A stretch of DNA of 64,000 nt from Hirundichthys speculiger (GCA_018398805.1 JAGFBZ010002341.1:729001-793000), one strand, 5' to 3'. Shown: positions 11,413 through 21,710, counted from the stretch's first letter. Notes: a model not told the origin generated them from the sequence alone. Numbers and translations: made by a program.

Positions 11413-11927
11413 AAAGGGCTGTGTATACTCTCGCAGCAATGTGTCGCAGTGAGCTTGTCGCAGGTATGCCGCAGTTACTTTTGATTTATGCCCAATTTTG
11501 AAGCGCGGTCTCCACTATGTTATTCCACGCCACAACGCAAGAGCGACAATCACGAACTAGCTAAACTTATTAAAATGCGTTTTCCACTTCCTCACCGTCT
11601 CGGCCGTATCCAGACCCACATTCATCGCTATCTCCCTCCATGAATTACTAGAATATGTGCTGTCTTTGTAGTGTTGAGAACGAGAATCGTACAGATGTGG
11701 GTACTTCCTCACATCTTCGATGACGCGCTCTTTTCTATGCGGATGTAGAATTGACCAATCAGAGGCCTTCTTTCTCTCCTCTCTGCGACACTCTCTTTGG
11801 CACTGTCTGCGGTCACCTACAATTTTGGGGAGGTGCACCAGAGTGTCTGCGGAGGGTGGGGGGGCATATCTGCGTTATCTGCGTCACACACGCAGATGAC
11901 CTGATTTCTAAGCATAAACCAGGCTTT
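11413..11927 (-). mobile_element. PIF/Harbinger-like element remnant (515 bp)
   Basis: The ends form an imperfect inverted repeat: AAAGGGCTGTGTATACTCTC at left, and AAAGCCTGGTTTATGCTTAG when the right end is read inward. Both are followed by CGCAG- or ATCAG-type words. Flanking trinucleotides are AGT at 11410-11412 and AGT at 11928-11930, consistent with the 3-bp target duplications of PIF/Harbinger elements. Those usually target TWA, and the local sequence can also be read as TAA/TTA. The interior codes for a MADF-domain protein on the minus strand, which fits this superfamily: autonomous members carry a Myb/SANT- or MADF-like DNA-binding protein beside the transposase. No transposase remains. 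Confidence 0.7.
11557..11838 (-). pseudogene. MADF/Myb-like DNA-binding protein of a Harbinger element, truncated
   Basis: This 93-codon frame has a basic leader followed by a MADF-type domain from about residue 38 to 91: RVIEDVRKYPHLYDSRSQ, then YKDS, SWREIAMNVG and a terminal VRKWKTHF. The aromatic and hydrophobic positions match the three-helix Myb/SANT-like MADF fold. In Harbinger transposons such a protein binds the element DNA and helps bring the transposase to the nucleus. The frame stops five residues after the KWKTHF motif, just where the domain's last helix should continue, and the rest of the protein is missing. I cannot tell whether the N-terminal Met is the original start. It is probably a dead fragment, although the domain itself is uninterrupted. 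Confidence 0.7.
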
Positions 11928-12246
11928 AGTCTCCACTCAGGGATGGTTGCATATAAACTACCATTCCCAACCACATGATGGCGGTAGCGCACCGCTTTCA
12001 CTGTTTGTCAGCCGTGATTAAAGAAAAGAGGGCGAAAATGATGCGAAAAATATCGAAAGGGGCTAAAGGTGATTGTAGTGCTTTTGTCTGCTGTTCGTAT
12101 AATACATCATGGTGGCACTAAATGTGAAAAGACGAGTCATCCGCGAAGTGGACATCAGGCGAACCACGTCAGCTTCCGCTCACAGCATATCCAATTAGCC
12201 TTTCACCAACACCCCAATTCAGAAGTTTATCACGGCGCAATGAGTA
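11928..12246. other. No gene seen; 320 bases between two transposons
   Basis: GC-moderate sequence, possibly part of an older element interrupted by the hAT MITE at 12247, since the sequence on the other side (12678-12842) has a similar composition. No coding domain is confidently recognised. Confidence 0.35.
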
Positions 12247-12669
12247 CAGCGTTGCCAGGTGTACGATAATTATAATAATTGTACGATAATTTGGCCCTCT
12301 GTACGATGAATAGTCCAAAAAAAGACCAAATGTATGATCATTTGACTATTTCAAATTATTGCCTGCCGCAACTGTCTGCCGGAGTTTTTTTTTCTGTGAG
12401 CCCTGAAGGCATCTGTTTCCATGTGACATGTTTCCAGCCAATCGTGCTTTGCTGAGCGTGAGATACGAATGTTTGTCTCAGAACAACGAGCATGATAGGC
12501 TGAATGGTCAGCTTCGCCTGCTATTTAACACTAGAGTGATTAAATTTGACTATAGCGCATCATTGGGGTTGTTATTTTGGTTATGACAGATGTACGATAA
12601 TTTACCTTAATATACGATAATTTTGAGTCTCTGGTAGGATAAGCCTACATTTCCCACCTGGCAACGCTG
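12247..12669. mobile_element. hAT-type MITE with perfect 8-bp target duplication
   Basis: The 15-bp terminal inverted repeats are CAGCGTTGCCAGGTG on both ends. They are flanked by the identical octamer AATGAGTA at 12239-12246 and 12670-12677. An 8-bp duplication and CA...TG tips are the hAT signature. The subterminal regions repeat TACGATAATT words in both halves. The 423-bp interior has no transposase, so the copy is non-autonomous. Confidence 0.92.
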
Positions 12670-12677
12670 AATGAGTA

Positions 12678-14511
12678 CCTCATGATACATCGTCATACCG
12701 CTATGAGTGCAGGACCGTTTCTGGCCCCGTCAAGGTTCTTGAAGGCCTCCACTGCAGGACTGTCCCTGATACCGGAGACGCACGTCAACGATCCGGTCTC
12801 TGAAAAACTACCCTGGAGCCCCCGCTGGTGGAAACGCACCTAAAATGACTCACACAGTTAATGACTTAATTTGTTCAAAATGAACAAAGGTCAAAAGTGA
12901 TTGTCACACTGTATCACACCAAGCTTCCAGGCTGACTTTCGTCTGTGTAAAAACGCTTAAAAAAAAAAAAGTCTTTGGTCAGAAATAGAAAGTTAAGGAG
13001 AGACGCGCTCCGATGCCCATGATGGCCGCTTGTAGCGACGTTTATTTCCGGTGGCTGGGACTGCCTGCAGGCGTGGGTGATGGAGGTGGCGAGTGTGATC
13101 ACTGCTGCTCTCCAGATAACCGTGCTTCTTAGGAGTTTAAATCTGCTCCCTCCATGTGAAGTTGTGCTCTGTTCTTTTTTTCACTCTCTGCAATAACTAA
13201 CAGTTTGTTGTTGTTGTTTCTCTTTCCTTTTCCTATTTGCTGCTGACCTGTGCTGACTGATGGTCCCATCATCATATAGGTAAGTCAAAGACATCCAGTC
13301 ATTTACAGACTACTGCCTATACCTATGTTTGAAAAAAAATCTTTATGAGAAAATCCATAATGGCATGAATGACCTCCACAAAGAGGGTACACGCGCACGC
13401 ACGCAGTAGTTTAACCTTGGGAGAAAATGACTTCAAGCAGGAAGGTAGAGAGGCTGGGGATGAATTACACAGCCATGCCCATGTAATTAGTGAAGTGAGG
13501 GATGGGGTTGCTTTTGCAGGAACTGCCTTATAAGTGGCTGTGCATTTGGGTTTTGGGGGAGGGGAGGGACCGTGCACCGCTCAGGGGCTTCGGGTCAGGT
13601 CATTGCTCTCGTATGGTATCTTCACGAGCCACGGGTCACATCTAATATTCATCACTACTCTGGAGACAGCAGGGAACATCTCCACATTCCCCTACGTGCA
13701 GGAACAAAATGAGCCGGGTATGCCACGTCCTCTCCTGCTCATCGCTGAGAGTAAAACGCCTGACAAATTAACAAGCGTACCACTTGGCTCGCATCGCACA
13801 TTTAATGAAGTGACTGGCATCATCAATAAAGTGGCAGATTGAATACATTTTTATAGTATGGACCCTCGAAGAGAGAGAAATTGATGTTCCAGACATTCGA
13901 ATGGATTTCATCATTCATATCTTCCATTGTTTCCTTTCTGCTAAATTAAGTGTGTCTTGGCTGTTGGATGAAAAAAACGGCTCAAAAATAAAAAAGATGA
14001 ATAATGAAGATGTGTTAGACGTTTAGACGTCTAAATTTGCCTGTCACCTCTTTCAGTTTTCATAAAGTCACCTGCCGGATTTCCCAGGACATTCCCGCTG
14101 AGGTTCATCATATTTGTTGGGTTGTTACATCCCAAAAGAAATGACACGCTCTCCTTGACAAGATGGGGTGTTGCTCAAATTTTAATGAGCCTCTGCAGAG
14201 GACGACCAGGCAGTCTTGTTTACCAGCAGGCTCTGAGCTTAGTGTAGCTACAAAATATTGATGCTACAACGTGGGTGTGGGAAATGTGGGCAGAACGAAC
14301 ATGTCTATCCCAACTCCCCGGTCAGTGCATGTCAATGAATCCCTTCTATATTCTGCAGTTCTCACACATCCAGAAGGGTGTTCAGGGTCCTGCTCTCTAA
14401 ATCTGACCACATCGAAGGAAAGCTTGCCAATGGAAGCCTGCGTTTAGTCCTTTTGGATCTTCCTTGTTTTAGCTTTTACCTCAGCTGGGTGAAAAGAGAA
14501 AAAGAGAAGAC
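12678..14511. other. No gene seen; unassigned 1.8 kb
   Basis: The first 165 bases continue the host sequence interrupted by the hAT MITE. Beyond that is mixed-composition DNA with an A run at 12960-12970 and a GC-richer stretch at 12990-13100. A 102-codon open frame at 13534-13842 has no recognisable domain. An AG|GTAAGT junction at 13279/13280 is treated as a finding. Confidence 0.4.
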
Positions 14512-14514
14512 TTA

Positions 14515-14752
14515 AGGCCAATTCCAATTCCTCCCTTAACCCTCAGTCTTTGGCCCTCAATCTTGGCCCTCCAAAGTAAGTAAGTAAGGGCTATCTCGTG
14601 ACTTAGAAATGGGACACCCCTTGAGTGCAGTTACGTCTTCAGACTTTGGTAGACGGCCTTACGCCAAGAATAAGAATAGGGACAGCACTTGCACTTCTCG
14701 GGAGCGCACATTTTAGAGATTGAGGGTTAAGGAAGGAATTGGAATTCACCCT
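14515..14752. mobile_element. Harbinger-like MITE, short deletion derivative (TTA target)
   Basis: The inverted ends share AATTCCAATTCCT and TTAACCCTCA, with TTA immediately outside at 14512-14514 and 14753-14755, a 3-bp duplication of the TWA type. Both terminal regions match the 718-bp copy at 51434-52151 in inverse orientation, and the middle of that longer copy is absent here. This 238-bp element is therefore an internal-deletion derivative of the same family. The superfamily is inferred from the target site. Confidence 0.8.
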
Positions 14753-14755
14753 TTA

Positions 14756-17198
14756 TGTTTATGAATTAAAGGTATAGCACGTGCTATGTTAGAGTCCCAC
14801 AGAGAAGGTGGAATGACCAGTGCTGTGGTGGAACAGCTGTGGTGAATCGTGGCTGTTCAAGCCAGGGAGAGTAGTCGCACCAGAGGTGCCGTGCAGCGGT
14901 TTAGAAGAGCCCCAGAAACAGCGGTCCAGTCTCTTGACCCTGGACTGCTGCTAGACCACGTCAGTTAACACGCACAGTCGTGTCAGTCTTGTCATATCAC
15001 TGTCAACACGGCTCAGGTCTGAACCGCTGCAGTAACGTTAACGGTCAGGCACGTACAGCAGTGGCTAACTTATTTTGCTTTTGATCAACTGTTCTGGTAA
15101 ATGTGAAGACCCACAATTTTAAATGAGAGCACTGCCAGAACTTTCTTCTTCTTTTGTTTTACTTGCCGCTAATGTTAAGCTACAGCTCAAGTTGTTTTCT
15201 TCTTTCCAAACTCTTAAACAAAGGAACAAGAGATTTTGAAAAAAAAAGATAAAAATCATTCAAGCTGCAGCTTCTGCTCTGATTATATATCTGTATTCTG
15301 ATCTGGTCCTGTTCTAACCCAGTGTATTGTCTTTGTTAGGTTGATATTTTGTGCGTGAAGTGTACTTCACAGAAAAGACACCCTCTATTTACCGAAATTG
15401 CCAGACATTCACACAAAGCTCTATTTAAGACTACTCAATAGTGAAACCAATCTAGGGTTTTTAAAAAAATGTTGAAAGGAAATGGATTTGTTTGCAGTTT
15501 TTAGTAGCGCTTTTACTAGAGTTCCTTTGAATCTTTTTGAAACCTCCAGCTTCATACAGCAGTAAGATCCAACACTTTAGACCGTCAAAGATAAAAAAGT
15601 ACCGTGTTGGAAACACAGAGTACAAATCCCACCCGGTGCATTTGAGGATCCTGATTTGGCTCGAATGTGTTGCTCTGAAAAGTTTCTTATTTGCATTTAC
15701 CGCGTATAAAGATTAGAAACTTGCTTGCACGATTGCAAATTAAATGCAGTGAAGCAAAATGAATTTAGCCTTTGTGAAGCTAGATTATCAATAGGATTAA
15801 TTCCAATTATTGAGCCCACTCTTGCAAGTAATTTAGTAATAATGCCTGAGGTTGTATCATCACTGAGGGTGGAAAACAAAGTGACAAAGTAGTTTGACTT
15901 GAAATTGTTTCATCATAAGTGCAGGTGACATTCCCTTTGCAGATTTTTATTCTTCGATCTTCTAAAGGTGAGAGATTTGTTTTAGTTTTTTTTTGGGGGG
16001 GAGCTTGACACCAATTATAATTAAAAAAAATATAGTTTTCTCTCTAAAAATGCTGCAACGAACGTCAAGAAAGTGGCATTTTCACAGGACGGCTAAAAAT
16101 TCCTCCTCATTTCAATGTGAGTAAGTATTGAAGATTTCAGGGAACAGTTGACAGGGAGACCACCTGAATCATCGTTAGGACTCACCACCATCACTACTCC
16201 TTTGCACCCACAGTTGATATTCTGCCAGATTAAATTTCAGTGTCTTGTTGTAAATGTCAGTCAGGCTTTTAATGGCCGGTGCTAATTTGCTGCATTACCT
16301 GCACCGTCTTCCTGACCCAAATCGATTCTGCCCCGATGCTGCTGTGCAGTGATCCACATGGTCAGGTTTCAGGGGGGGAAAAAAAGTAGCGTAGGATTTA
16401 GACAAAGCAGGTGTCTGTCAGTTGAGAAGAAACCCTGCCATCTTTGTTTGCACCCCGCTGTGATTTAGGCTCAGACCTTGTGAATCGTAACTGATGTCTC
16501 GGGCCACCCATTCCTCTTTGAAATACTGATGGATTAGGATTTACTTTGCCCAAACCTCACGGTGCATGAGGCAGACCAACGAGGACGAATGTTGTCTTCG
16601 CTGCTGCTTTAACATTTCGCTACACGGAGAGAATGTGATGAATGCTGTCAGACACGTCCCTGGGGAAAACTGTGTGGTTTCCAAACAAACATGATGCGCC
16701 TCTCTCCTCCGTCAAGACACTCATAATTAAGTAGCAACATCTGAGCATCTGTCTCCGCAAATGCATTTATTTTGGAGCTTATGAATTAGGCTTGCATTCC
16801 AGCAAGTGCGCCACGATGTCAAGCATTTCATTGCATAAGCAGTAGCAAAGATGCTCTGCTTTGTTTACTCTATGTACATTGTTTTTTTGGAGCAACACCA
16901 GCCTGCTAAATGAATATTTCTGTTTCCTTGCAAGGCTTTATAGGACAGATGTAGTTTGTGATATGCATGATATTTGTTTGTAAGATTTTGCGTGCTACAT
17001 AGAGGTTTATTTTTTTGCCAGTGTGAACATCCACATTGATCAGTCCTTCAATATGTGAGTTTGATAGCGTTAGCCTGCTTTTCTGAGGACTCACTGTAGC
17101 GTCAGTGACATGACTTAGTGGAGTGAATTTGGGCGGAAATGGAGATGGAGAAGCTGGATAATAGCTGTACTCTCATCTGGGTCTGGGGTGTCCTAGAT
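14756..17198. other. No gene seen; unassigned 2.4 kb
   Basis: No transposon ends, RNA genes or coding homology recognised. It holds a T8G7 run near 15988-16002 and a segment at 16680-16900 with balanced composition and homeodomain-like TAATTA cores. That segment might be a conserved non-coding element, but it cannot be judged without alignment. Confidence 0.4.
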
Positions 17199-17575
17199 CA
17201 GGGGTGTCAAAGTTCAGTTCTCAAATGAGTGGATCACCACCAGCTTGTCTACTAATTCATTTGAGTCAGGTGTGCTGCAGCAGGAAAACACCTAAGACAG
17301 TGTTTCTCAATCCTGGTCCTCAAGTACCACTGCCCTGCATGTCTTGGGTGTTTCCCTGTGCCAACACACCTGTTTCAAATGGAGGGACCACCTCCTTCAC
17401 TCGGCATCAAGGTCTGAACAAGTCTGACCATGACTACTGAATTTGAAACAGGTGTGTTGGTACAGGGAAACACCCACAACATGCAGGGCAGTGGTACTTG
17501 AGGACCAGGATTGAGAAACACTGATCTAAGACATGCATGTCAGCGGTTCTGGAGGACTGGAGCTTGGTATGCCTG
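17199..17575. mobile_element. Outer hAT-type MITE, interrupted by a second MITE
   Basis: It begins CAGGGGTGTCAAAG and ends in the diverged inverse form (read inward, CAGGCATACCAAGC). Flanking octamers are TCCTAGAT (17191-17198) and TCCTGGAT (17576-17583), 7 of 8 identical, which fits a hAT insertion. With the inner element removed it is only about 150 bases long. Confidence 0.8.
17298..17523. mobile_element. Inner hAT-type MITE with long inverted repeats
   Basis: Two nearly identical arms of about 80 bases, beginning CAGTGTTTCTCAATCCTGG, face each other around a short loop of about 60 bases. Flanking octamers ACCTAAGA (17290-17297) and ATCTAAGA (17524-17531) match at 7 of 8 positions. The transcript or single strand could fold into a long hairpin. 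It is inserted inside the outer MITE, so it is the younger of the two. Confidence 0.9.
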
Positions 17576-17754
17576 TCCTGGATGGTCCCAAACAAAGTTC
17601 AAAGGTTAAAAAAAGGTGTTTTTCATTTGGTAGTTACTTCAAACAGCTTCATAAAGGTTGTCATGCTCAAAAGGTTCCTTGTTTCTATAACGTGTCTCTG
17701 TTAGATGCTTGTTTGTAACTTCCACCCCTCCTGTCTGGATGGAAAAGCCAGTCA
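17576..17754. other. Short unassigned stretch
   Basis: No gene or repeat recognised between the nested MITE and the dispersed repeat that follows. Confidence 0.4.
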
Positions 17755-18105
17755 ATCCATCAGTCAATATTTATGGCCCTTTAGAGCAACCGGCATGTGT
17801 TTAAAGTGTTTTACACTGATAAATGCAAGAATAAAACATAAAGAAGTCCTGAAAGATGCACATAAACATAGAGGGAGGATGTCAGAACGCCGACGTTTTT
17901 AAAACTGTTCTAACCAGATCAGTTTTGAGTTTGGACTACCAAAGAGCAGCGTCTGTGTGAATATCAGGAAGTAGGTTGTTCTAAAGTTTCAGAGCAACAG
18001 ATGTCGGATCTGTTATAGTCATCGTTTTAAAATCCCACCCAGATAAGCTTGGGCCAAGCCATTAACGGCCTTAAAAACAAGCATTAAAATATTAAAATTA
18101 AATCT
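17755..18105 (+). repeat. Dispersed teleost repeat fragment, class unknown
   Basis: Words such as GTAGGTTGTTCTAAAGTTTC, followed about 110 bases later by GGCCTTAAAAACAAGCA and ATTAAAATTAAATCTAAA, match, from memory, a repeat seen very often in fish genomes, where a related phrase is followed by a run ending in AAAATC. No coding sequence remains. I do not know which element class it comes from. Confidence 0.5.
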
Positions 18106-18944
18106 AAAGTCATATGTCACAGTAAAATTATCTAACCCCTGTTTTCAAGAAAATATTTTTCAGGATGTAGGATTAATATTTGATTTGTGTAATAATATCA
18201 GAATATTTCCTGCCCAGAGAGCACTTGTTAAATATGTGTGACGAATGAACTACATCAGAAACCTTGTCAGCACAGGTCACTATGCCACTGATCAACTCAT
18301 CTGTAGCAGCTGGATCTTTTGCTCTTTTGTTGGTGGCAATAACTTTGACTGAATTAATGATGCCTTTTTTTTTAACCGTCTCCACATCCCACATCTGTCA
18401 GTATAATTTCTCAGAGCCGTGTGATGGACGGGCAAGCTGTCGTTAGTATCTGACTCCACTCTCGGTCCATTCACAGGGGAGGATATCACATGTTTTGTCA
18501 GCTTTGAACATGGAAATGGACAGCCGGGAGTCGCGTTAAGATTTACAGAAATGAAGGAATTCGTCACAGACAAACCTGTTGATACCATTTAACAAAGTGC
18601 AGCCACATGCTCCTTATTTAGTTTCAGTTTAGAGGCATTTCAATAGCAAAGGGGCTGTTTGGTAAATGTGCTTTGTCATCATAGCAAATACAGGACTGCA
18701 GATTACCACAGAATTATGGTGTGAGATAATTAAATTAAAAAAAATTTTTTTTTAGACAACTGGATGATTTCTAATAGTATCAATGGATGGCTACTTTTAC
18801 TTGGATCAAAAAGTGATTGAATATGAAGACAGAACCACCTTTATTGGCCATGTTTGCGTGCACGAACAAGGAACTGAGTTTGGCAGGCTTGTTCTCTGAG
18901 CAGGAACAAACTTTAGAGACAAATTTTCATTAAAATTATATATA
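18106..18944. other. No gene seen; unassigned 840 bases
   Basis: AT-rich sequence with short open frames on both strands that give no domain. A mixed A/T tract lies at 18735-18753. No repeat ends were found. Confidence 0.4.
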
Positions 18945-19622
18945 CAGTGATCCCTTATTTTTCGCAGTTATGGGGACCGGCGCCCCCCCCCGCAAAAATC
19001 AAAATCCACGAACTGGAGCCGGAGCCCCCTCGAGCCTAAATAATATGAGTAAAATATGTTTAATAACCGCAAAAAAGTAGCGAGGCACTGCAGCAAAACA
19101 AGACAAAGGCTCAACTATGGTCTTTATCTTACCTTCACAGCCTCTGGTCTCTGAACCGTAGTAAAGAAACCGCTGGTATTGTACTATTTTTGGCTCTTAA
19201 TTACCAGGTAACACGCTAACAAAAAGAAAGGAAAAAGTCTGGTTTTCTCTGCAGGGAACTTGTAACATCACACAGGTTGTATTGTTGGGCTCCTGTCGGT
19301 TAACAGAGAATGTAAATCTACACACGCTGGGCTGCTGTTTATGCTCACTACACTTTTCATCTAACCCCGTTTTCATTCTGCCATCCCACGACACACACAC
19401 TACATTACCCATAAGGCCACACCATTACCCATAAGGTCACCTTCTTAAAGGGGCCAGGCTGGCTCAGAACATTTCTTCACTGTGAGAGAATGCGCACAAC
19501 ATCCTGTGATGTTTCCGTGATTTTTTTCTTGATTTTTAAAAAAAATATATTATATATTTCTGAAAAATCTGCGAATAACTAAAACCGTGGAAATTAAAGC
19601 GCAAATTGGCGAGGGATCACTA
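18945..19622 (-). mobile_element. pogo/Tigger-like non-autonomous element, copy A
   Basis: The left end is CAGTGATCCCTTATTTTTCG after TA (18943-18944). The right end is GCGAGGGATCACT followed by A and then TA. Terminal CAGTGATCC repeats with TA duplication fit the pogo/Tigger branch of the Tc1/mariner superfamily. It shares a roughly 450-base interior with copies at 45965, 54508 and 57162, including a stretch (19197-19412, minus strand) readable as a 71-codon frame with SVCRFTFSVNRQEPNNTTC. That frame is partly preserved in other copies. No recognisable transposase. The strand given is that of the open frame. Confidence 0.8.
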
Positions 19623-19754
19623 TAGTTTCTAGTTAGCAAACTAGGAACTAGTATAAACAAGAACTGTGTAAAGTAGTTGTGCCTAAAAGAGTAATGCAAG
19701 AAGTAACAATGCAATGTAAATGTAATCCGTTTGAAATAAAAATGATAAAACATG

Positions 19755-21475
19755 TCAGAATCAGAATCAGAATCATTTTTATTGCCAAGTACGTTTTCAC
19801 ATACAAGGAATTTTTCTTGATGTCTGGTGCAGAACATATAAACATATAAGATATTAAAAATATAAAAATATAAAAATATAGGAAAATATAGAAAAATATA
19901 GAACAAGTACTAAGAGTCAGTGGGGGTCCTGGGCCTTGTTGATGAGGCCCACTGCAGTCGGGAAAAAACTGTTCCTGTGGCGTGAGGTTTTGGTCCTGAT
20001 GGACCGCAGCCTCCTGCCAGAAGGGAGAGTCTGAAACAGTTTGTGACCGGGATGGGAGGAGTCGGCCACAATCTTCCCTGCACGCTTCAGGGTCCTAGAG
20101 GCGTGCAGGTCCTGCAGGGATGGCAGGTTGCAGCCGATCACCTTCTCTGCACAGTGAATGATACGCTGCAGCCTGCTCTTGTCCTTGGCAGTGGCAGCAG
20201 CGTACCAGATGGTGATGGAGGAGGTGAGGATGGACTCAATGATGGAGGTGTAGAACTGCACCATCATTGTCTTTGGCAGGTTGAATTTCTTCAGGAAGTA
20301 CATCCTCTGCTGGGCTTTTTTGGTGAGGGAGCTGATGTTCAGCTCCCACTTGAGGTCCTGGGTGATGATGGTCCCCAGGAAGCGGGAGGACTCCACTGTG
20401 ACAACAGGGGTGTCGCACAGGATGATGGGTGCAGGTGGGGCTGCGTTCCTCCTGTAGTCCACAATCATCTCCACTGTCTTTAGAGCATTGAGCTCCAGGT
20501 TGTTCTGGCTGCACCAGGTCATCAGGTGGTCAGTCTCCCGTCTGTAGGTGGACTCATCCCCACTAGAGATGAGTCCGATGAGGGTGGTGTCGTCCGCAAA
20601 CTTCAGGAGCTTGACGGGCTGATGACTGGAGGTGCAGCTGTTTGTGTACAGGGAGAAGAGTAGAGGAGAAAGAACACAGCCTTGAGGGGATCCGGTGCTG
20701 ATGGTCCGTGGAGTCAGAGACATGTTTCCCCAGCTTCACGTGCTGCCTCCTGTCGGACAGGAAGTCTGTGATCCACTTGCAGGTGGAGACAGGCACGTTC
20801 AGCTGGAAGAGTTTGTCTTCCAGCAGAGCAGGGATTATTGTGTTGAATGCAGAGCTGAAATCCACAAACAGGATCCTGGCGTAGGTTCCTGGGGAGTCCA
20901 GGTGCTGGAGGATGAAGTGGAGGGCCATGTTTATTGCATCGTCTACAGACCTGTTGGCTCTGTAGGCGAACTGTAGGGGGTCCAGGAGTGGGTTTGTGAC
21001 GGCTTTCAGGTGAGACAGAACAAGGCGCTCAAATGACTTCATGACCACAGAGGTCAGGGCGACGGGTCTGTAGTCATTAAGTCCTGTGGTCCTTGGTTTT
21101 TTGGGGACAGGGATGATGGTGGAGGCCTTGAAGCAGGCTGGCACGTGGCATGTCTCCAGTGAGGTGTTGAAAATGTCTGTAAACACTGGAGACAGTTGGT
21201 CAGCACAATGCTTCAAGGTTGATGGTGGGACAGAGTCTGGTCCTGCTGATTTGCGGGGGTTCTGTCTCTTGAATATCTTGTTAACGTCCCTCTCTAGGAT
21301 AGAGAGGGACATCGCTGTGGTGCTGGGGGAGGGGGCCTCTGAGGTGAGAAGGTGTGGAGAGGCCCCTGCTGTGGTGGGGGAGGTGGGGCTGGGGGGCTGG
21401 AGCTGGTGAATGGAGTCACGGGGGATGGAGTCAGGACCGACCCATTGTCTGTCAATGTAGTGGTTAAATCAGGGG
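19755..21475 (-). mobile_element. 5'-truncated LINE of the L2/CR1/Rex1 group
   Basis: Read on the minus strand, this holds the reverse-transcriptase part of a non-LTR retrotransposon, a short 3' untranslated region and a terminal hexamer repeat (TCAGAA)n on the plus strand at 19755-19775, in place of a poly(A) tail. Short tandem tails of this kind are typical of the L2/CR1 group. The endonuclease domain and the rest of the 5' part are missing, as usual for target-primed insertion. The 5' truncation falls close to 21475, directly against another LINE fragment. Confidence 0.9.
19917..21312 (-). pseudogene. LINE reverse transcriptase, one frameshift
   Basis: Two overlapping minus-strand frames make one protein broken by a single frameshift near 20700-20720. 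The first part (21312 down to the shift) has the RT entry region NPRKSAGPDSVPPSTLKHC, the LNDYRPVALTSVVMKSFERL block, FAYRANRSVDDAI, and ILFVDFSSAFNTI with the first catalytic Asp. The second part has STGSPQGCVLSPLLFSLYTN, the catalytic FADD box at about 20589-20600, and the thumb and C-terminal segment ending in SFFPTAVGLIN. The enzyme would copy LINE RNA into DNA at a nicked target. The open frame also extends upstream of Met 21312 to about 21470 as a proline/serine-rich linker, so that Met is not the original start. It cannot work as it stands. Confidence 0.9.
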
Positions 21476-21476
21476 T

Positions 21477-21710
21477 GCAGGTTCTCCTACCGCTCTGTGA
21501 CCATCAGAGTTCATCAGACCGACGGCCTGCAGGAAGCAGCTGCCCTGCTGTCTGCTTGTTCTTGTATGCAGTGCTCTGTAACATTTATCAGGAGAAGGAG
21601 TTAGTCGGTTTCCAGGCTGTGAGGAATCTGCAGTGACGTGATCTGCTCTGTTCTTAACCCTGGACCGGTGCAGGTCCTGGATGGAAGGCAGTCATGCTGC
21701 TTCCATCACC
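21477..21710 (-). mobile_element. Second LINE fragment: C-terminal coding piece
   Basis: Read on the minus strand, this encodes PSIQDLHRSRVKNRADHV, then TADSSQPGN, and ends in FLQAVGLMNSDG. It is homologous to, but clearly diverged from, the C-terminus of the neighbouring LINE (PSLQDLHASRTLKRAGKI, ADSSHPG, FPTAVGLIN). It is thus the 3' coding end of another member of the same group. It has no RT core. Confidence 0.75.

Noticed and set aside
12069..12246. Possible THAP-like zinc finger frame before the hAT MITE
   Set aside because: Cysteines are not in the C2CH spacing and stops interrupt the frame.
13534..13842. 102-codon plus-strand frame
   Set aside because: No recognisable domain, plain composition, no supporting gene structure.
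19550..19906. 118-codon Phe/Tyr-rich minus-strand frame
   Set aside because: Spans the end of a pogo-like element and the AT-rich LINE 3' region; composition artefact.
20043..20483. 146-codon plus-strand frame
   Set aside because: Antisense shadow of the LINE reverse transcriptase.
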